A stretch of DNA of 11,064 nucleotides from DATGSF01 sp035302865 (GCA_035302865.1 DATGSF010000231.1:1-11064), one strand, 5' to 3'; shown: positions 1 to 6,901, counted from the stretch's first letter. Notes: generated from the sequence alone by a model not told the origin. Made by a program: numbers and translations.

Positions 1-8
1 ATAGTTGT

Positions 9-135
9 ACTTTCATAATAGATTTTTATAAACAAACCCCGATTTTGAGCGATATTGCCTTATTTCGGGGTTTATTCTATATAAAATTACAACTTATTAT
101 GCTAATAATCAAGTATTTATACTAATTATGAAAGT
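9..135. repeat. Nested inverted repeat in the left intergenic region
   Basis: Bases 9-19 (ACTTTCATAAT) and 125-135 (ATTATGAAAGT) are perfect 11-base inverted repeats about 105 bases apart. One G two bases outside each copy also matches. Inside lies a second, GC-rich inverted repeat: AAACCCCGA at 34-42 and TCGGGGTTT at 65-73, a 9-bp stem with a 22-base loop. The inner stem could act as a transcription terminator for the minus-strand gene ending at 148 or for a gene left of the window, although neither side has a long T-run. The outer pair could be the ends of a tiny non-coding element or simply chance in AT-rich DNA. No coding region is seen in bases 1-147. Confidence 0.5.
34..73. terminator. 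GC-rich hairpin, possible terminator
   Basis: A 9-bp perfect stem (34-42 with 65-73) has a CCCCG/CGGGG core that stands out in this AT-rich sequence. On the plus strand it is followed by TTTATTCTATAT, on the minus strand by TTTGTTTATAAAAAT. It sits 75 bases beyond the stop of the minus-strand gene at 148. The 22-base loop is long for a classical intrinsic terminator, so the terminator call is tentative and the direction cannot be assigned. Confidence 0.4.
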
Positions 136-147
136 GCCTAATTAAAT

Positions 148-3100
148 CTATAATAAGGCACGCAGACTCACCCTTGCGGTATGAATTGGTTTTCTTCCTT
201 CCATTGATCTACCCTCATAATAAATACTAAAATTCATTCCTTTTCCAATGCTCCTTTCCCATTGTATATTCCAGAGCATATTTTTTCCTTTTTGTAAACC
301 TTCTAACAAAACCATATTAAGTGGACTTTCAACAATTTCATCTGAGGTATTCAATAAAATTCCTGATAATTTTAAATTAATAAAGCCCCATTTTAATTGT
401 GCAATTTTGGACTCCAATTCAATTTGATGCAAGCTGGCCGGATAAATTCCATTGTATATTTCTTGTTGTTTTTCTTCCCACCTATAATTTATTTGCATTC
501 TGAAAAATGAAGCTATTTGATAGGATATTTCTGGTTCGATAAATTGACTCTTGGATTTATAATTACGCAAAACAGCCTCTTCCGACTTGAAAAACTTTTC
601 ACCATTTTGAACTTCTAAAGCTAAACGCCAGGATGAATTTATGTTCCAACGTGTACGCAGAGATTGCCTAAAATTATTCGATTGTTCTAAACCATAATAT
701 AATAAAATAGCATTCGCATTATTTCTATATATTACATCAATAAACCACTTTTTATTCTTTGATCTAAAGGTAAATTGATTGTTTAAAAAGTAATTTCTAT
801 GTACTAAATCCTCAATATTATCTGGAAAATAAAAAGGATTTATTGTTTTTAATCCTTCAGATGCTTGCATACGATTATCAAACTGCATTTGAAATTGATT
901 AGAAAACAAAGATAAAGCTTTAACAAATTTAGAAGCCTTATTATTCACAAAAATCTTATCCATGCGCAAGGACATTCTATATTGCAATTTAGAATAGTTC
1001 ACTCGAATATATTTATTCGTAGGAGTTAAAATTCTCATATACTGCTTTTGATCTTCATAAATAGCTAATTCAAACTCATTGGCTTGTTCTATTCCATCAC
1101 CATTATAATCTACCCACATATATTGACCTTGTCCTGTTGGAACTTTTACGTAAATAAAAGATTTTTTTTGCTCTTGACCAGAACCAAAATCAAATACAAT
1201 TTGTTGTTCCAGTCCATTCTGAAAATAATTTCCTTGGTATTCTAGTCTGCCCAATATGTTCTGATCTTTAGCTGCAAAATCATTAGATAATTCTTGAAAA
1301 TACTCTAGCCTTCGATAAGTACTTTGAAAATGTAAAGAATGATTTTTATGCTCTAAAATTCCAAACTCTAACCCCAACTCATGACTTTCACTATATTTTT
1401 TTAATTCTCCATGTTCTTCATTTTCATCCCTGCGCCATTTATAATAGAAGTCAGTTTTCCAAGAATTAAATTGCAAATTTGTTCCTGCTTTTATTTCATG
1501 AAAATTAAAAGAAGGAGCATATAATGCATTTTCAGATTTATTTTTAAACTGCTCGGATTTATATTGAAGCAATAAATTTTTTCTTTTTTCTCCTTTATCT
1601 AAGAAATATAAGAGTGTTACATCAGGTTTTAAAAAAGTATTCCATTTAATTTCATTCATGGGATTTTGCAATAAAAAACTTGAATGTGAAATCAATTCCC
1701 AATTTTTAATTTCTATAGCTCCATTAATATCTGTTTTATTTGAAAAACTCTGAAAATCTTTACTTAAAGAATAATTTTTAAGTTGCAGATTTTTAAAATA
1801 CCTGTTTTTTAAATTGCTTTCTATCCCTAATATCCATTCCTTATGAAAATTACTATCAATTGCAGTATTCCAATCTCTTCCAAATTCTCTATTTCTAAAT
1901 GGCTCCAAGGGATCAAAATTTGATTCAACCATTTGAAAATGCACCTGTCTAACCCATTCCGACTTTGCTTTAATACTATCCTCTACATTATATATTTTTT
2001 TATCCTCGTAAGCAAAATTAAAAGCTTGTCCCGTATTTTGATGCATATTTAGTGGTGCGAACAAATTTGGGTCTTTATGACTTCCTACCCATTCCAAACC
2101 AATATTTTTTAAAGAATCAATTTTATAATTCGAATACACACTTAAAACCTGATGCATTTTGGGAGAAACCAAAGGAATAATGGGCGCATATTCTCCTTGT
2201 GCTATTCCCTGTTCTGGAGGAACCCATTCAAAAACTTTTCCGTTCCCTGCATAAGAAGATAACTTATAATCACCATTTCCTATTCCAACATGTGTAAATT
2301 GCACTTGAAATTGGGTTTGATCTGAATTGGGATTATATACTAAAACAGAATCATAAGCAACTCCTTGAACTAGAGTATCAACAAAAACATAGGTAATACC
2401 CGCTCCTCCGATAGTATCTTCTCTCCAGGAAGGATATAACAAATCCACATCTTGATTTCCTTGAGTTCTTAAAAATTCTTTCTGTGCAGTGCTTAATTCT
2501 TGTAAATAAGATTGATTTTTAGCATCTTGGTTTGAGTATAATTGAAAACCAATTTGAAATTTATCTTTATAATTTGCTTGATAAAAAGTGTGTAAAAGAG
2601 TATTAAAATAATTTTTATCTTGATATTCAAATTCAATATGAATACGGCTATCTTTAGTAATAGGTCTTTTGGGCATAAAAGTTACTTCAGCAGTATTATA
2701 ATCAATTATATAATCATTCTCTTCACCTCTAACTAATAATTCATCATCAATAAATACTTTTTCTGAGCCAGAAAGAACAATGAAATATATTTCACCATTA
2801 GCTCCTTGTAATTTATAAGGACCTTGATTTGCCTCTTCACCTTGAATTTTATTTTGATGAAAACTACCCTTAGTAACAGAAAAGTTTATTTCAGATTGAT
2901 GTTTCCAATATTTATTTTCTGATTTAGATTCTTCTAAAACATATTGCAGACCTTGAATTTTTTTCTCTGTTTTCAAAAATATACTCGGTCTATTTTTCAG
3001 AACAAAATCTCCTGCAGTTAAAGCATGTCTATTTTTAGACAACTTAATATACAATTGATCAAATTCTTGTATTTGTTGGGTATTGCCTTCAGGTTGGAAA

Positions 3101-3696
3101 GGTAAATGTTGATCGGTAAGTGCTGCTTCAATTTTTATGCTATCTAATAAATATCCATTAATCTGAATATTAAAAGCGGCATCCATAGATAAATCCTGAT
3201 TATTCCCAACAGCAAAACTTCTTCCATAAGTGCCCTGTATATTTAGTCTATCATCATTCATCTCTACTGCTTTCATCTCCTCTAGTTGTCTATCAGCAAT
3301 TGTTTTAAATACAATGTTAGAATCTATATCTTCTATTTTATTAAGAGCATAAGGTTCTAAAAACTCAGGAATTATATCGCGATAGTAAACAAAAATCGTA
3401 TCTATTTGTTTTTTATTTAGGACAATTGAAGATTGATTGAGATAATGGAATTTCAAAGTATCTTCTTGAAAATTTAGAGCAAAAAGAATAAGTTTATTTT
3501 TATCTTCTAAACTAAATGTATCTGAAGAAGAAACAAGCATACTTTTTTGCATAATGATACTGCCCTTTGCCTGCAATTTTGCAAAATGACAAAAAAGTAA
3601 AAAAAGTAGCAAACAAATATGTTTAAAAACAAATCTAGTCAAAACAGTAAATTTGTTCAAAAATATACTTATTTTTAGAAATATGAACAAAAACAT
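148..3696 (-). CDS. Large predicted outer-membrane beta-barrel protein, function unknown
   Basis: The protein is up to 1182 residues. A hydrophobic stretch (about residues 28-38) preceded by R21 and K25 and followed by LQA at 41-43 looks like a secretory signal with cleavage near A43. The mature part has no transmembrane helices. It is rich in alternating polar/aromatic strands, especially from about 560 onward, as in a long beta-barrel. Recognisable blocks are GNTQQIQEFDQLYIKL (204-219), a GSEKVFIDDELLVRG...DYIIDYN block (310-334) resembling repeats of the gliding/type IX secretion protein SprA, a GxGDYKL...VFEWVPPEQG block (473-497), and an EF-hand-like loop at 863-874. I recognise this as a large Bacteroidota surface-protein type without known function; it is too short to be SprA (over 2000 residues). 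The stop is TAG. The start is uncertain: ATG at 3696 would overlap the divergent neighbour's start, whereas TTG at 3642 would give a normal 25-residue signal peptide. Outer-membrane location is inference from the signal peptide and strand pattern. Confidence 0.75.
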   Translation of the reverse strand: MFLFIFLKISIFLNKFTVLTRFVFKHICLLLFLLFCHFAKLQAKGSIIMQKSMLVSSSDTFSLEDKNKLILFALNFQEDTLKFHYLNQSSIVLNKKQIDTIFVYYRDIIPEFLEPYALNKIEDIDSNIVFKTIADRQLEEMKAVEMNDDRLNIQGTYGRSFAVGNNQDLSMDAAFNIQINGYLLDSIKIEAALTDQHLPFQPEGNTQQIQEFDQLYIKLSKNRHALTAGDFVLKNRPSIFLKTEKKIQGLQYVLEESKSENKYWKHQSEINFSVTKGSFHQNKIQGEEANQGPYKLQGANGEIYFIVLSGSEKVFIDDELLVRGEENDYIIDYNTAEVTFMPKRPITKDSRIHIEFEYQDKNYFNTLLHTFYQANYKDKFQIGFQLYSNQDAKNQSYLQELSTAQKEFLRTQGNQDVDLLYPSWREDTIGGAGITYVFVDTLVQGVAYDSVLVYNPNSDQTQFQVQFTHVGIGNGDYKLSSYAGNGKVFEWVPPEQGIAQGEYAPIIPLVSPKMHQVLSVYSNYKIDSLKNIGLEWVGSHKDPNLFAPLNMHQNTGQAFNFAYEDKKIYNVEDSIKAKSEWVRQVHFQMVESNFDPLEPFRNREFGRDWNTAIDSNFHKEWILGIESNLKNRYFKNLQLKNYSLSKDFQSFSNKTDINGAIEIKNWELISHSSFLLQNPMNEIKWNTFLKPDVTLLYFLDKGEKRKNLLLQYKSEQFKNKSENALYAPSFNFHEIKAGTNLQFNSWKTDFYYKWRRDENEEHGELKKYSESHELGLEFGILEHKNHSLHFQSTYRRLEYFQELSNDFAAKDQNILGRLEYQGNYFQNGLEQQIVFDFGSGQEQKKSFIYVKVPTGQGQYMWVDYNGDGIEQANEFELAIYEDQKQYMRILTPTNKYIRVNYSKLQYRMSLRMDKIFVNNKASKFVKALSLFSNQFQMQFDNRMQASEGLKTINPFYFPDNIEDLVHRNYFLNNQFTFRSKNKKWFIDVIYRNNANAILLYYGLEQSNNFRQSLRTRWNINSSWRLALEVQNGEKFFKSEEAVLRNYKSKSQFIEPEISYQIASFFRMQINYRWEEKQQEIYNGIYPASLHQIELESKIAQLKWGFINLKLSGILLNTSDEIVESPLNMVLLEGLQKGKNMLWNIQWERSIGKGMNFSIYYEGRSMEGRKPIHTARVSLRALL
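3630..3661 (-). promoter_or_regulatory. Bacteroidota-type promoter match, minus strand
   Basis: Reading the minus strand, TTTG (3661-3658), 20 bases, then TAGATTTG (3637-3630) matches the Bacteroidota pattern TTG-N(about 17-23)-TAnnTTTG exactly. It points toward the large surface-protein gene. The drawback is position: transcription would start near 3624, inside the predicted signal-peptide codons, leaving no ATG before residue 49. Either the match is coincidental, or the start of that gene is misjudged, or this is a secondary promoter. Confidence 0.35.
3648..3655 (+). promoter_or_regulatory. TAnnTTTG -7 box upstream of the AtpZ-like gene
   Basis: TAAATTTG matches the Bacteroidota -7 consensus TAnnTTTG and lies 28 bases before the ATG at 3683, giving a plausible short leader. 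I see no good TTG -33 element about 20 bases upstream, so the match is only partial. It interleaves with the opposite-strand promoter match at 3630-3661. Confidence 0.4.
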
Positions 3697-3910
3697 TTCA
3701 TCAAATCCAAAAAGAAAAGCAAATTACATGTATTATGTATCTGCGAGCAGTCAAGTTTTAATTACTTGCGGACTAGGTGTAGCAATAGGAATAGGTTTAG
3801 ATAAATGGACAAATCTAGCACCATTATTTACTATAATTTGTCCAATATTCTCCATATTTATTGTTTTATATAGTATTATAAAAAAATTTTTAAAAGATGA
3901 AAAAACATAA
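3683..3910 (+). CDS. AtpZ/AtpI-family small membrane protein
   Basis: A 75-residue protein with a short basic N-terminus (residues 1-14) and two predicted membrane helices (about 20-38 and 47-66) joined by GLDKWTNLAP, ending in a Lys/Asp-rich tail. The helix-1 glycines followed by G-x-x-LD, then a short loop with a Pro, are the pattern of the AtpZ/AtpI family (PF09527). Members usually sit at the head of F1Fo ATP synthase operons and have been linked to c-ring assembly or Mg/Ca uptake. Here no atp gene is adjacent: the next gene is a helix-hairpin-helix protein, so this copy may be a displaced atpZ or a paralogue. I chose ATG 3683 rather than the in-frame ATG at 3653, because it starts the conserved region and lies downstream of a -7 box. 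The 3' end overlaps the next gene by 14 bases, suggesting translational coupling. The role in ATP synthase is known for the family only. Confidence 0.75.
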   Translation: MNKNISSNPKRKANYMYYVSASSQVLITCGLGVAIGIGLDKWTNLAPLFTIICPIFSIFIVLYSIIKKFLKDEKT

Positions 3911-4784
3911 AAAGTCTTTCCAATTAAAAAAATACAAGGTACATCAATCCGAACGTATAGGTTTGGGTGTTTTTGTTTCATTACTAGCCTTAGGAGCTGT
4001 TTTTACTTATTTTTTTCCTCGAAAAAAATGGAGAAAAAATAAAGCTTTATTAGAGGTAAGATTAAACAATTTAGATAAAGAAGAGGCATTAACTATTTCC
4101 AACAATAAGGAAGAAACAGAACTTTCTACAAGAAATAATTATATTGCACTAAAAAGCATTGATCTGAATTCTGCTCGGAAAGAGGATTTATTAGCAATAG
4201 GATTGAGTGATAAAAAAGCACAAACTTTAATAAATTTTCGAGCAAAAGGTGCAAAGTTTAGAAATATTCAAGATGTTGAGAAAGTTTATGGTTTGAGTAA
4301 AAAGGATATTGATAATATCAGTCCATATCTTTATTTTTCCGATAATAAAAAGCAAAAAAAGGTAGAAAGTTCAAATCAGGTTCAGAATAAAAAGCTTATT
4401 GCTATTAATAACTGCTCTGCTTCAGATTTACAAAAAATCAAAGGAATTGGGCCTGTACTTTCAGAAAGGATAATTAAATATCGTGACGCTTTAGGAGGTT
4501 TTTATAAAAAAGAGCAATTAAAAGAGGTATATAATTTACCTGATAGCACCTATGAATATATACAAAAAATTATAAGTATTGATATTCATTCGATTAAAAA
4601 AATTAATCTAAACACTTGCAGTCAAAAAGAATTAAAAGCTCATCCATATTTGAGAGAACACCATAAAGAAATTTTAGATTTACGAGAAAAGTTAACGAAA
4701 TTCGAAAGCCCAACAGAATTAAAACAAATTTCATTGATAAATGAAGAAAATTATCTTAAATTTGCGCCATATTTAGAACTTTAA
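3897..4784 (+). CDS. Membrane-anchored helix-hairpin-helix (ComEA-like) DNA-binding protein
   Basis: A 295-residue protein with a Lys-rich cytoplasmic N-terminus, one membrane helix (about 21-40) and a positive stop-transfer patch (PRKKWRKNK, 41-49). A polar linker then leads to three tandem helix-hairpin-helix repeats at about 88-146, 168-228 and 236-294. The middle repeat has the canonical hairpin KGIGPVLSERII (182-193). The first (IGLSDKKAQTLI) and especially the third (HPYLREHHKEIL) are degenerate. This is the ComEA/helix-hairpin-helix type that binds DNA non-specifically through backbone contacts; ComEA receives incoming DNA at the outer face of the membrane in natural transformation. 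A single N-terminal anchor fits that topology, but classical ComEA has two hairpins in a shorter protein, so a DNA-uptake role is inference. The start overlaps the AtpZ-like gene by 14 bases and the acyl-CoA dehydrogenase gene follows after 22 bases, so one transcript is likely. Confidence 0.8.
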   Translation: MKKHKKSFQLKKYKVHQSERIGLGVFVSLLALGAVFTYFFPRKKWRKNKALLEVRLNNLDKEEALTISNNKEETELSTRNNYIALKSIDLNSARKEDLLAIGLSDKKAQTLINFRAKGAKFRNIQDVEKVYGLSKKDIDNISPYLYFSDNKKQKKVESSNQVQNKKLIAINNCSASDLQKIKGIGPVLSERIIKYRDALGGFYKKEQLKEVYNLPDSTYEYIQKIISIDIHSIKKINLNTCSQKELKAHPYLREHHKEILDLREKLTKFESPTELKQISLINEENYLKFAPYLEL

Positions 4785-4806
4785 GTACTTTCTAACACAT
4801 TAAGAT

Positions 4807-5946
4807 ATGGATTTTAAATACACAGAGACGCAAGGAGAAATTGCTAAAATGGTGCAAGATTTTGCAGAAAAAGAAATTAGACCACATTTAATGGAATGGG
4901 ATGAATCCCAAGAATTTCCGGTTCCCTTATTTAAAAAAATGGGAGAATTAGGATTAATGGGGGTATTAGTACCTGAAGAATATGGGGGTTCAGGCTTGGG
5001 TTATCATGAATACGTAACGGTTGTAAGTGAGATAGCAAAAGTATGTGGATCAATTGGTTTATCAACTGCTGCACATAATTCTCTTTGTACAGGTCATATC
5101 TTAGCTTTTGGAAATGAAGAGCAAAAGAAAAAATATTTACCCAAACTTGCAAGTGGGGAATTTATTGGTGCATGGGGCTTAACGGAAGCAAATACAGGAA
5201 GTGATGCTGGAAATATGCAGTGTACAGCAGTAAAAGATGGTGATAACTGGATTTTAAACGGTACGAAAAACTGGATTACACATGGTATATCAGGTGATGT
5301 TGCAGTAGTATTAGCAAGAACAGGAGAACCAAGAACAAGAAATAACGTTACTGCTTTTATAGTAGATAAAGGAACACCAGGGTTTAGTTCTGGAAAAAAA
5401 GAAAACAAATTAGGTATGCGTGCTTCAGAAACAGCTGAATTAGTTTTTGATAATTGCATTATTCCTGATAGCCAAAGAATGGGCGAAATTGGAGAAGGCT
5501 TTAAGCAAGCTATGGTTATTTTAGATGGTGGTAGAATCTCTATTGCAGCCTTAGCATTAGGTATAGCTAAAGGTGCTTATGAAGCTTCTTTACAGTATGC
5601 AAAAGAGAGACATCAATTTGATCAACCCATTGCTAATTTCCAAGCTATAGCCTTTAAATTGGCTGATATGGCAACTAAAATTGAAGGTGCTGAATTATTA
5701 ATTCACCAAGCTGCAGACATGAAAAATCGCGGAGAAAGAATGACTAAAGAATCTGCAATGGCTAAATACTATGCATCGGAGATCTCTGTTGAAATCTCTA
5801 CAGATGCTGTTCAAATATTCGGTGGATATGGTTATACAAAAGATTTCCCTGTAGAAAAATTCTATAGAGATTCTAAGTTATGTACCATAGGAGAAGGCAC
5901 TTCAGAAATACAGAAACTTGTTATTTCAAGAGATATTTTGAAATAA
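4807..5946 (+). CDS. Acyl-CoA dehydrogenase (short-chain/butyryl-CoA type)
   Basis: A 379-residue flavoenzyme of the usual length for the family. It catalyses the FAD-dependent alpha,beta-dehydrogenation of acyl-CoA, the first oxidation of fatty-acid or branched-chain amino-acid breakdown, and passes electrons to ETF. The N-terminal helical domain covers about 1-115. The FAD/substrate signature WGLTEANTGSDAG is at 123-135, and the middle beta-domain continues to KNWITHG at 154-160. The C-terminal helical domain has RHQFDQPIANFQA (268-280) and GGYGYTKDFPVEKFYRD (339-355). The catalytic base is E363 in the IGEGTSEIQ block (361-369), the position used by short- and medium-chain members. Overall it looks most like ACADS/Bcd enzymes, but chain-length preference cannot be read from sequence alone. 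There is no Shine-Dalgarno before the ATG, as usual in Bacteroidota. It probably shares a transcript with the two upstream genes, and a strong terminator lies 23 bases after the stop. Confidence 0.93.
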   Translation: MDFKYTETQGEIAKMVQDFAEKEIRPHLMEWDESQEFPVPLFKKMGELGLMGVLVPEEYGGSGLGYHEYVTVVSEIAKVCGSIGLSTAAHNSLCTGHILAFGNEEQKKKYLPKLASGEFIGAWGLTEANTGSDAGNMQCTAVKDGDNWILNGTKNWITHGISGDVAVVLARTGEPRTRNNVTAFIVDKGTPGFSSGKKENKLGMRASETAELVFDNCIIPDSQRMGEIGEGFKQAMVILDGGRISIAALALGIAKGAYEASLQYAKERHQFDQPIANFQAIAFKLADMATKIEGAELLIHQAADMKNRGERMTKESAMAKYYASEISVEISTDAVQIFGGYGYTKDFPVEKFYRDSKLCTIGEGTSEIQKLVISRDILK

Positions 5947-5968
5947 TTCAAAATTATAAGATACATTT

Positions 5969-6002
5969 AAGCCTATTTCTTTTGAAATAGGCTTATTTTT
6001 TT
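5969..6002 (+). terminator. Intrinsic terminator after the acyl-CoA dehydrogenase gene
   Basis: A perfect 11-bp stem (AAGCCTATTTC at 5969-5979 with GAAATAGGCTT at 5984-5994) has a TTTT loop and is followed by A plus seven Ts (5996-6002). It lies 23 bases after the stop at 5946 and ends the AtpZ-like/HhH/acyl-CoA dehydrogenase cluster. Confidence 0.92.
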
Positions 6003-6025
6003 AGTATTCCCTCAAACACAATTAT

Positions 6026-6454
6026 ATGAAAAAGAATATTAAGCTCCATAAAGCAAAAGTTTCAAAAGCATTAGTATTATTTATGTTTTTAACTTTATAT
6101 GTTCCAATATTTATCCCTACTATTTTAGGACAAAAATGAAGTAATGGAAATTGGTTTTATATCTTATTCGTTAGTTTGTTATTTGGCTTAATCCTATATT
6201 TATTATATACTACCGCTTATATTATAGATGGTAAGATATTACGAATAAAGACGGGATTTTTCACTTATAAACCTATAGATATCACTACTATTAAGGTAAT
6301 AAAAAAAACGAACAATTTACTTTCTTCTCCTGCTCCTTCCTTGGACCGTATTCAGATAGATTATGGATTAAATCAAACCATAATTATATCTCCTAAATAC
6401 AAAGAACAATTTAAAAGTGATTTATTATTTATAAATAGTTCAAATATTATTTAA
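6026..6454 (+). pseudogene. Bacterial PH-domain membrane protein gene interrupted by in-frame TGA
   Basis: An ATG at 6026 opens a frame of 37 codons (MKKNIKLHKAKVSKALVLFM...) that ends at TGA 6137-6139. The same frame then continues without a further stop to TAA at 6452-6454. Read through, it would be about 142 residues: a basic N-terminus, a first membrane helix (about 15-35), a second (about 42-62, NWFYILFVSLLFGLILYLLY), and a C-terminal domain with DGKILRIKTGFFTYKPIDI, then KKTNNLLSSPAPSLDRIQIDYG and IIISPKYKEQF. That tail matches the bacterial PH-domain family bPH_4 (PF06713), which typically follows two membrane helices. No frame change is needed, so the damage is a single nonsense change, plausibly Trp TGG to TGA. 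The other genes in the window end only in TAA or TAG and read normally in the standard code. A sequencing error or a functional downstream piece from a TTG start (6176) cannot be excluded. It is preceded by a terminator, so it would need its own promoter; I see none clearly. Confidence 0.7.
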
Positions 6455-6560
6455 AAATCAATAATTTTAGAAAAACGCTGAACCTTTTTTAATTCAGAAT
6501 GTTATTCCTTTAAATAATGACAAATGGAACTTGAAAATAAAAATAGTAAATAGGTTCATC

Positions 6561-6568
6561 TACTTTTG
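6561..6568 (+). promoter_or_regulatory. TAnnTTTG -7 box upstream of the small lipoprotein gene
   Basis: TACTTTTG matches the Bacteroidota -7 consensus TAnnTTTG and lies 32 bases before the ATG at 6601, leaving a leader of roughly 25 bases. The nearest upstream TTG (6531-6533) is 27 bases away, wider than the usual 17-23, so the -33 element is weak. The rest of the gap 6455-6600 shows only a poor 5-bp hairpin and no gene. Confidence 0.5.
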
Positions 6569-6600
6569 CATTATTAGATTATTAACCAAACGAAACATAT

Positions 6601-6828
6601 ATGAAAAAGTTATTAAACTTAAGCTTAGGTCTTGGACTTTTATTAGGAATTACTACATTTGGTACTTCTTGTAATAAAAAAGGAGACTGGAATTGTAAAT
6701 GTACAGTGAATGGTAATGAAGAAACCTACACTATTCATGACAAAAAACGTAAAGATGCTGAAGCAGAATGTAATAAAAATGGTTCAGTTCTTGGAGTGGA
6801 TTATAGCTGTAAAATAAAATACTTATAA
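6601..6828 (+). CDS. Small Cys-rich predicted lipoprotein, function unknown
   Basis: A 75-residue protein. Residues 1-23 form a lipoprotein-type signal: MKK start, a hydrophobic core LLNLSLGLGLLLGITTF, then GTSC with C24 as the probable lipidated cysteine. The -3 residue is not the usual Leu, but Bacteroidota lipoboxes are often loose. The mature part is only about 50 residues, charged, with a W-N-C-x-C motif (31-34) and two more cysteines near 57 and 70. Four cysteines after C24 could form two disulfides in the periplasm or on the surface. The layout DWNCKCTVNG, then a Lys/Asp-rich helix DKKRKDAEAECN, then a final Cys strand resembles a recurring group of unnamed Bacteroidota mini-lipoproteins. 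I know no function for it. It appears to be monocistronic, with its own -7 box upstream and a terminator downstream. Confidence 0.75.
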   Translation: MKKLLNLSLGLGLLLGITTFGTSCNKKGDWNCKCTVNGNEETYTIHDKKRKDAEAECNKNGSVLGVDYSCKIKYL

Positions 6829-6844
6829 ACACAACTGATTTAGT

Positions 6845-6878
6845 AAAAAAGATTATCTTAATTAAGGTAATCTTTTTT
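6845..6878. terminator. Bidirectional intrinsic terminator between convergent genes
   Basis: A 15-base stem (AAAAAAGATTATCTT at 6845-6859 with AAGGTAATCTTTTTT at 6864-6878, one G-T wobble) has an AATT loop. The T6 arm gives a U-run in either direction. It lies between the stop of the small lipoprotein gene (6828, plus) and the stop of the efflux channel gene (6902, minus), so it can serve both. Confidence 0.88.
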
Positions 6879-6901
6879 ATTATTTATTTTTAATAAACCT
6901 C

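Noticed and set aside
3..123. Open plus-strand frame from the left edge to TAA 121-123 (about 40 codons)
   Set aside because: Crosses the GC-rich hairpin, has low-complexity AT-driven content and no recognisable motif; not supported as the tail of an upstream gene.
3751..3981. 76-codon minus-strand open frame opposite the AtpZ-like gene
   Set aside because: Antisense shadow of two well-supported plus-strand genes; no recognisable domain.
4931..5459. Minus-strand open frames of 73 and 121 codons within the acyl-CoA dehydrogenase gene
   Set aside because: Antisense to a highly conserved enzyme gene; composition is that of a complementary-strand shadow.
6137..6139. TGA as selenocysteine or as Trp in an alternative genetic code
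   Set aside because: The long genes here have no in-frame TGA and use TGG for Trp; the site is not in a redox-type context and no SECIS-like structure is evident.
6478..6497. CTGAA...TTCAG hairpin downstream of the PH-domain gene
   Set aside because: Only a 5-bp stem with a 10-base loop and no T-run after it; too weak to call a terminator.
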